Shown in pieces: positions 60,537 to 64,000 of a stretch of 64,000 nucleotides of DNA. Every line of letters begins with the position of its first letter. Position 1 is the first letter of the stretch. The stretch is from positions 806,001 to 870,000 of the forward strand of contig CM074767.1 in NCBI GenBank assembly GCA_037355855.1, given 5' to 3'. Source of the stretch: Pseudo-nitzschia pungens (lineage: Eukaryota; Bacillariophyta; Bacillariophyceae; Bacillariales; Bacillariaceae). Made by a program: the position numbers and the translations under genes. The notes beneath the pieces were generated by a model that worked only from the letters and a program-made list of their open reading frames with translations, ran no database searches and was not told the DNA's origin.

Positions 60537-60726
60537 ATTGGAATAATCGAAAAAAAGGAATTTATGATGCAATGCTGTCATCTTCTGGTCCTTCTTGACT
60601 CTCTCACTCTGCTGGTGGTTTGTAAAAGAGATCGAGAAGAATAGCAAATCAGCAGAATGCGGACGAAGATATGATGCCGTTGCTGGTGTATAGAAGAATA
60701 ATATTATTATTACTAGTAGTAGTACC

Positions 60727-60824
60727 GAATTCCTATCAGCTGTCCCCCGGCTTCCGTAGAAAAGAGTAGTTGGGGATGTAGAACCGGGGGACAGCTGATC
60801 GGAATTTTGTAGTATCATTTGTCG
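60727..60824. repeat. MITE-like palindromic repeat, copy 3 (best preserved)
   Basis: The left arm AATTCCTATCAGCTGTCCCC and the right arm GGGGACAGCTGATCGGAATT are inverted repeats (with the following CCGG, 23 bp, one mismatch) around a ~35-bp loop. Outside the arms are GTAGTACCG and TTGTAGTATC. It resembles 16863-16976 and 6745-6845. Confidence 0.65.
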
Positions 60825-61709
60825 GGAAGTAAGGTTATCCATGTTCAATGCAGGGGTCACCTGGTTCAATGTCACACACGATCTTTCTTAGTCCTACGAA
60901 GTACACGCATGCAGTATTTTGTTACTAATAGTAAGATTACTAAACTTACATCTTACGTATTCACAATTCAAATACGAAGTACATCGTAGTCTATGTCCGT
61001 CGAAGTGACGTACACTTACCGTACATTCTGTACTTGTATTTTGTATTTTGGTTTTGCGATTGCTTTGTAAGTACTCGTACGAATAAGATTAGTCTCAGCT
61101 CGTACGTAATACCTCTAATTACGAAGAATCACAGGAATCGTACATGTTTGACCAAAAGTCATGCGTTGACTGTTTTGAAGGCATTATTACGAAGTAAGAT
61201 TACGTAGTACGAAGTATTTTTTTTAACTTTCAAAATTGCGTGGAAGTATTATTTCAAAAATTATTTCTGTGTTTTTCCGCACCTGACAGCCAATGATAAA
61301 AAGAAGAAGAAGAAGAGTTCCATCAGATTCAAAATGATTCAAAATGTGATTCTTTTTGTTTTTCCCCACGTGTATCGGGAATGCTCCAAATACGGTAACC
61401 TTACGTATGACGTCTGAAAAACCTTCTCCCACCAATTAATTCCGTTGTGTTAACTAACCTTAGTGTTACGACAACATAATTATAATATTACTGCTGTCAT
61501 TCATGATGTTGACTGGGGTCAACTATTGAATTCTCGTGCACAGTATCATACTATCCTACAAGTAACCAGACGCTCGGATCGCAGCAATATAGCAGCAACA
61601 CAGTATAGAAGCGAAAGACACAGATCAAAAGCAGCAAGCGGTGCGCGAAAAACAACTTCCGGAAGCCAACCCATTTTGCGCTGAAGGATTCTGAAAGAGT
61701 AGTGGCACG

Positions 61710-63017
61710 ATGGCTCCGAAAACGGCAACCGCAGATTATGGAAGTGACATCAGAAATTCCAGAGCTGATGAGTCAACACTTCTAATGCATCATGAAGGCT
61801 TAGAAATGGAAGGCAGCGAGTCCGATGGTTCACGCTACGAGGAATCCACGAACAGTTGGGATCATTCAGAATATTGCTGCTCATGGAAACAATATTTTTC
61901 ATCGTGGCGATTCATCGAGTTGACGTTCTGCGTAGTTCCTTTTTCGTTGGCCGTAACTTATTTCGAACTCGGTGAAGTTGTTCCACGAACGAGACCAATG
62001 CCCTTCGAGCACGTCAAGCAGATACCGACAACACACGATGGGGGCAGTATCGGCGGGACAAGCACTGCCGCGTTTTCCGAAGGCACCGATGGCGTCTATG
62101 AATCTTACACCGGCATAGTTTGGAATCTGGTGAACAGCGAAAAATTTCTCGGGGAAACTGTGGGTCACTACGAATACATGATCTTGATGGGTCTCTGTCC
62201 TTGGCTGCTGCAGTTGTTCTTGGCTTGGTTCGTGGCACCAGCAACGCAACGGGCAAACAATCTATATCGGTGGGATGTTCTCCACCGAACGACCTGTGTC
62301 TACTTTACTGGCATTGGGTTGACAGATCTTGTTACCAACTGCATTAAATATTACGTGAGTGACGCTTTTTCGCCTTCATTGATTTGTTTTTCGGTGTCCG
62401 TCGTTTGTTTGGAGAGGTTGAGTTTCAGTTTCAATTTTAAGTTTGTTTTGTTTCGTTCCTCAATACAGTATACTTACTCAAACCAATGCCGCTGTCTACA
62501 ACTTTCACGCTGTCTATAATAGGTGGGATACCTACGCCCAATATTTTTGGACATGTGTGAACCACATTACGATGAAGAACATGCCATGTTTCGGTGTATG
62601 GACGAGCACGACCCTCATACTCTCGATGCCCGCGTCAGTTTTCCATCTAATCACTCTGGATGGAGTTTTTGTGGAATGTTGTTGTTATCCATGTACCTGG
62701 AACGACGGTTCGGGCTGAGTAGTATTTCATACAGCGGGAACGATTGTGTCATCACCACTGGTTCATCGAGCATCACGGACAGAAGAACAAAGACGTCGCC
62801 GCCGTACAAGAATCGCAAGGAGCAACAGTGGCAGCGACAAGATCGTCAATCTCTTTACCGGCTTGTTTCACTTATCTGCTACTCGCCGATGCTTTTTGCC
62901 ACCTTTGTGGCAGCAAGCCGTGTTGTAGACAACAAACACTTTCCAGCTGATGTCGTCTGCGGCGCGATGCTAGGCGGGTCCATAGCGTCGCTCGTCTTCG
63001 GCATTTGGTTCGCGTAG
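61710..63017 (+). CDS. PAP2 family lipid phosphate phosphatase, two exons
   Basis: Exon 1 is 61710-62354 and exon 2 is 62523-63017, with a 168-bp phase-0 intron (donor GTGAGT, acceptor AATAG). The product is 379 residues. The splice restores the first catalytic motif, K-Y-Y|V-G-Y-L-R-P (KxxxxxxRP). Motif 2 is FPSNHSG (PSxH) and motif 3 is SRVVDNKHFPADV (SRxxxxxHxxxD), so the catalytic His pair and Asp are present. About six membrane helices are visible, e.g. FIELTFCVVPFSLAVTYF and YEYMILMGLCPWLLQLFLAW. It would dephosphorylate phosphatidate or related lipid phosphates in the endomembrane system. A polar loop (RRTKTSPPYKNRKEQQWQR) lies between motifs 2 and 3. Confidence 0.9.
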
Positions 63018-63580
63018 TACCGCCAACGTATTGACTTTCGATATTTTCCATGACGCACAACTGTTTTGGAAACGCAAATCAGAGATCAAATACTAAAGAA
63101 CTACTTATTCCAATTCTGCTTCGTGCATGAGAACTAGTGTACGATCTCTATCTGCATATATCTGATTTTGTAATACGTATTACTGTCGTGTTACTATATT
63201 TGTGAAGGGGAGGTGACATCTCGTTGTCACTCGTATGATGTCCACAATGGAATGTTCTAGCACTGTCTGGGACTTGCAGCAGTTGATTTTGTTCCAGGTA
63301 TTTTTTTAATCGTATTCTTTCTGCTGTCATTTCTCTCAAAAAAGGTCAGGTGACAAGACATCGTGACACTTTCAAGACGTAACTACTGAGTTTTGTCTTT
63401 ATCGAGCAACGGTGATGTGGTGCTGGATGGTATCTGAAAAATTTGGGCGTTGCACGTGAACGTCTAATCGCTTGCCCCATGTATTTTAACCAATACATCG
63501 ATGGGTTTAGTCGGAGCATTTTACCGGATAGATTTCCCAAGTTCACATTTGCTAGTGTGTAATTGTGTAATTGTTTGCAC
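63018..63580. other. Spacer between convergent genes
   Basis: The 3' flanks of the PAP2 and DUF6824 genes. No gene or repeat recognised; short frames lack protein-like character. Confidence 0.35.
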
Positions 63581-64000
63581 CTATTTTTTCTCCTTGCTTC
63601 CTACGCTGTCAGGTTTTTTATCTCCGCAGCTCTTGATCGCTCGATCGAGACACATCGCAACCTTTCTTTTCTTATTTGCGTTGTCTTGACCTTCGAACTT
63701 GAATGTGCTACTGTTGTTCGTAGTGAGGTTTTGTCGGGCTTTCAGTCGGCGTTTGTGATCTTTTAGCGCCCCCGCTACCTTCGTTCGGATTTGATTCCTA
63801 TTTGTCATTTCCCTCCAGCAACCATTGTTATCCCAGACCAAGAACCGACCATTCTTGTTTTCAACTTCTGCTATGATATCCCAGGTCAACTGAACCTTCG
63901 CATCAGTTGTGGTGGCATTGTTGTGTTTGTCGTATTTAGATTCTATCAAACCCCGAAACATGGCATTCCCAGGGTGACTTAGACACGCGTGTTTACCTCG
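63581..64000 (-). CDS. DUF6824 protein, 5' end beyond the right edge
   Basis: A minus-strand frame open to base 64000 and ending at 63581, about 139 residues visible. It reads SHPGNAMFRGLIESKY at the edge, then the DUF6824 body with GRFLVWDNNGCWREM and KVAGALKDHKRRLKARQ, then a basic tail. HPGN and the FLV-D-W pattern are the domain signature also seen at residues 450-547 of the CRAL-TRIO fusion. Just upstream of HPGN the sequence CTAAG could be an intron acceptor, so the true exon edge may lie near 63977. Function of the domain is unknown. Confidence 0.7.
   Translation of the reverse strand, partial: RGKHACLSHPGNAMFRGLIESKYDKHNNATTTDAKVQLTWDIIAEVENKNGRFLVWDNNGCWREMTNRNQIRTKVAGALKDHKRRLKARQNLTTNNSSTFKFEGQDNANKKRKVAMCLDRAIKSCGDKKPDSVGSKEKK

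Larger units (their letters stand above)
59041..61709. other. Long divergent intergenic region
   Basis: It contains the 5' extension of the tubby-like frame (to 59223), a poly-T at 59472-59480, a (CTAGTA)n palindromic tract at 60497-60536 and a MITE-like palindrome at 60727-60824. Frames at 60276-60875 run through these repeats and are rejected. No RNA gene recognised. Confidence 0.4.

Noticed and set aside
60276..60875. Frames across the CTAGTA tract and the MITE
   Set aside because: Translations of repeats; no ATG-led conserved product.

Overview
The window is eukaryotic nuclear DNA, most likely from a raphid pennate diatom (Pseudo-nitzschia, Fragilariopsis or Nitzschia type). The evidence is: GT-AG introns of about 50-290 bp that restore reading frames; protein families typical of or expanded in diatoms (CRAL-TRIO plus DUF6824, diatom-type LRR proteins, divergent cyclins, a tubby-like PGIDP family, a class I aldolase, a sterol C14-reductase); and AT-rich spacers full of TAC/GTA-rich palindromes. 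The genus is inference only.

Layout. 1-3000: edge of a first MULE-like transposon (an N-terminal zinc-finger transposase fragment on minus) and a divergent unknown gene, with a tandemly repeated promoter between them. 4307-16731: host genes: a spliced CRAL-TRIO/DUF6824 protein, an LRR protein, sterol C14-reductase, class I fructose-bisphosphate aldolase, and a multi-exon Cys-loop (pentameric ligand-gated) ion channel. 17100-32850: one complete 15.7-kb Mutator-like element, bounded by 58-bp perfect terminal inverted repeats (about 107 bp with mismatches) and a perfect 10-bp target-site duplication. 33.6-64 kb: host genes again: TspO/MBR-like membrane protein, SF1 helicase with a RecB-type nuclease domain, a small unknown protein, divergent cyclin, secreted M14-like zinc peptidase, GT23-like fucosyltransferase, an acidic unknown protein, MOSC protein, Sel1-repeat protein, tubby-like protein, PAP2 lipid phosphatase, and the edge of a second DUF6824 gene.

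The most notable system is the giant element. Its main gene encodes one 2752-residue polypeptide with a MULE DDE transposase, a decayed C48-like protease domain, a Cys-rich zinc cluster, a second C48/Ulp1 protease domain with its catalytic residues intact, and a repetitive charged tail. Four other genes sit between the same TIRs: a 172-aa basic protein, a 349-aa unknown, an 849-aa Cys-rich protein with a 37-aa minisatellite, and a spliced SWIM-RING protein. The transposase has only a decayed SWIM-like motif, while an intact SWIM finger is encoded separately at the far end. This suggests a multi-component transposon combining deSUMOylase-like and possible ubiquitin-ligase-like activities.

A second class of repeats is a palindromic MITE-like family of about 100 bp, with related copies near 6.8, 16.9 and 60.8 kb. 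Starts were placed on ATG codons; several longer frames begin only at TTG or GTG and were shortened.
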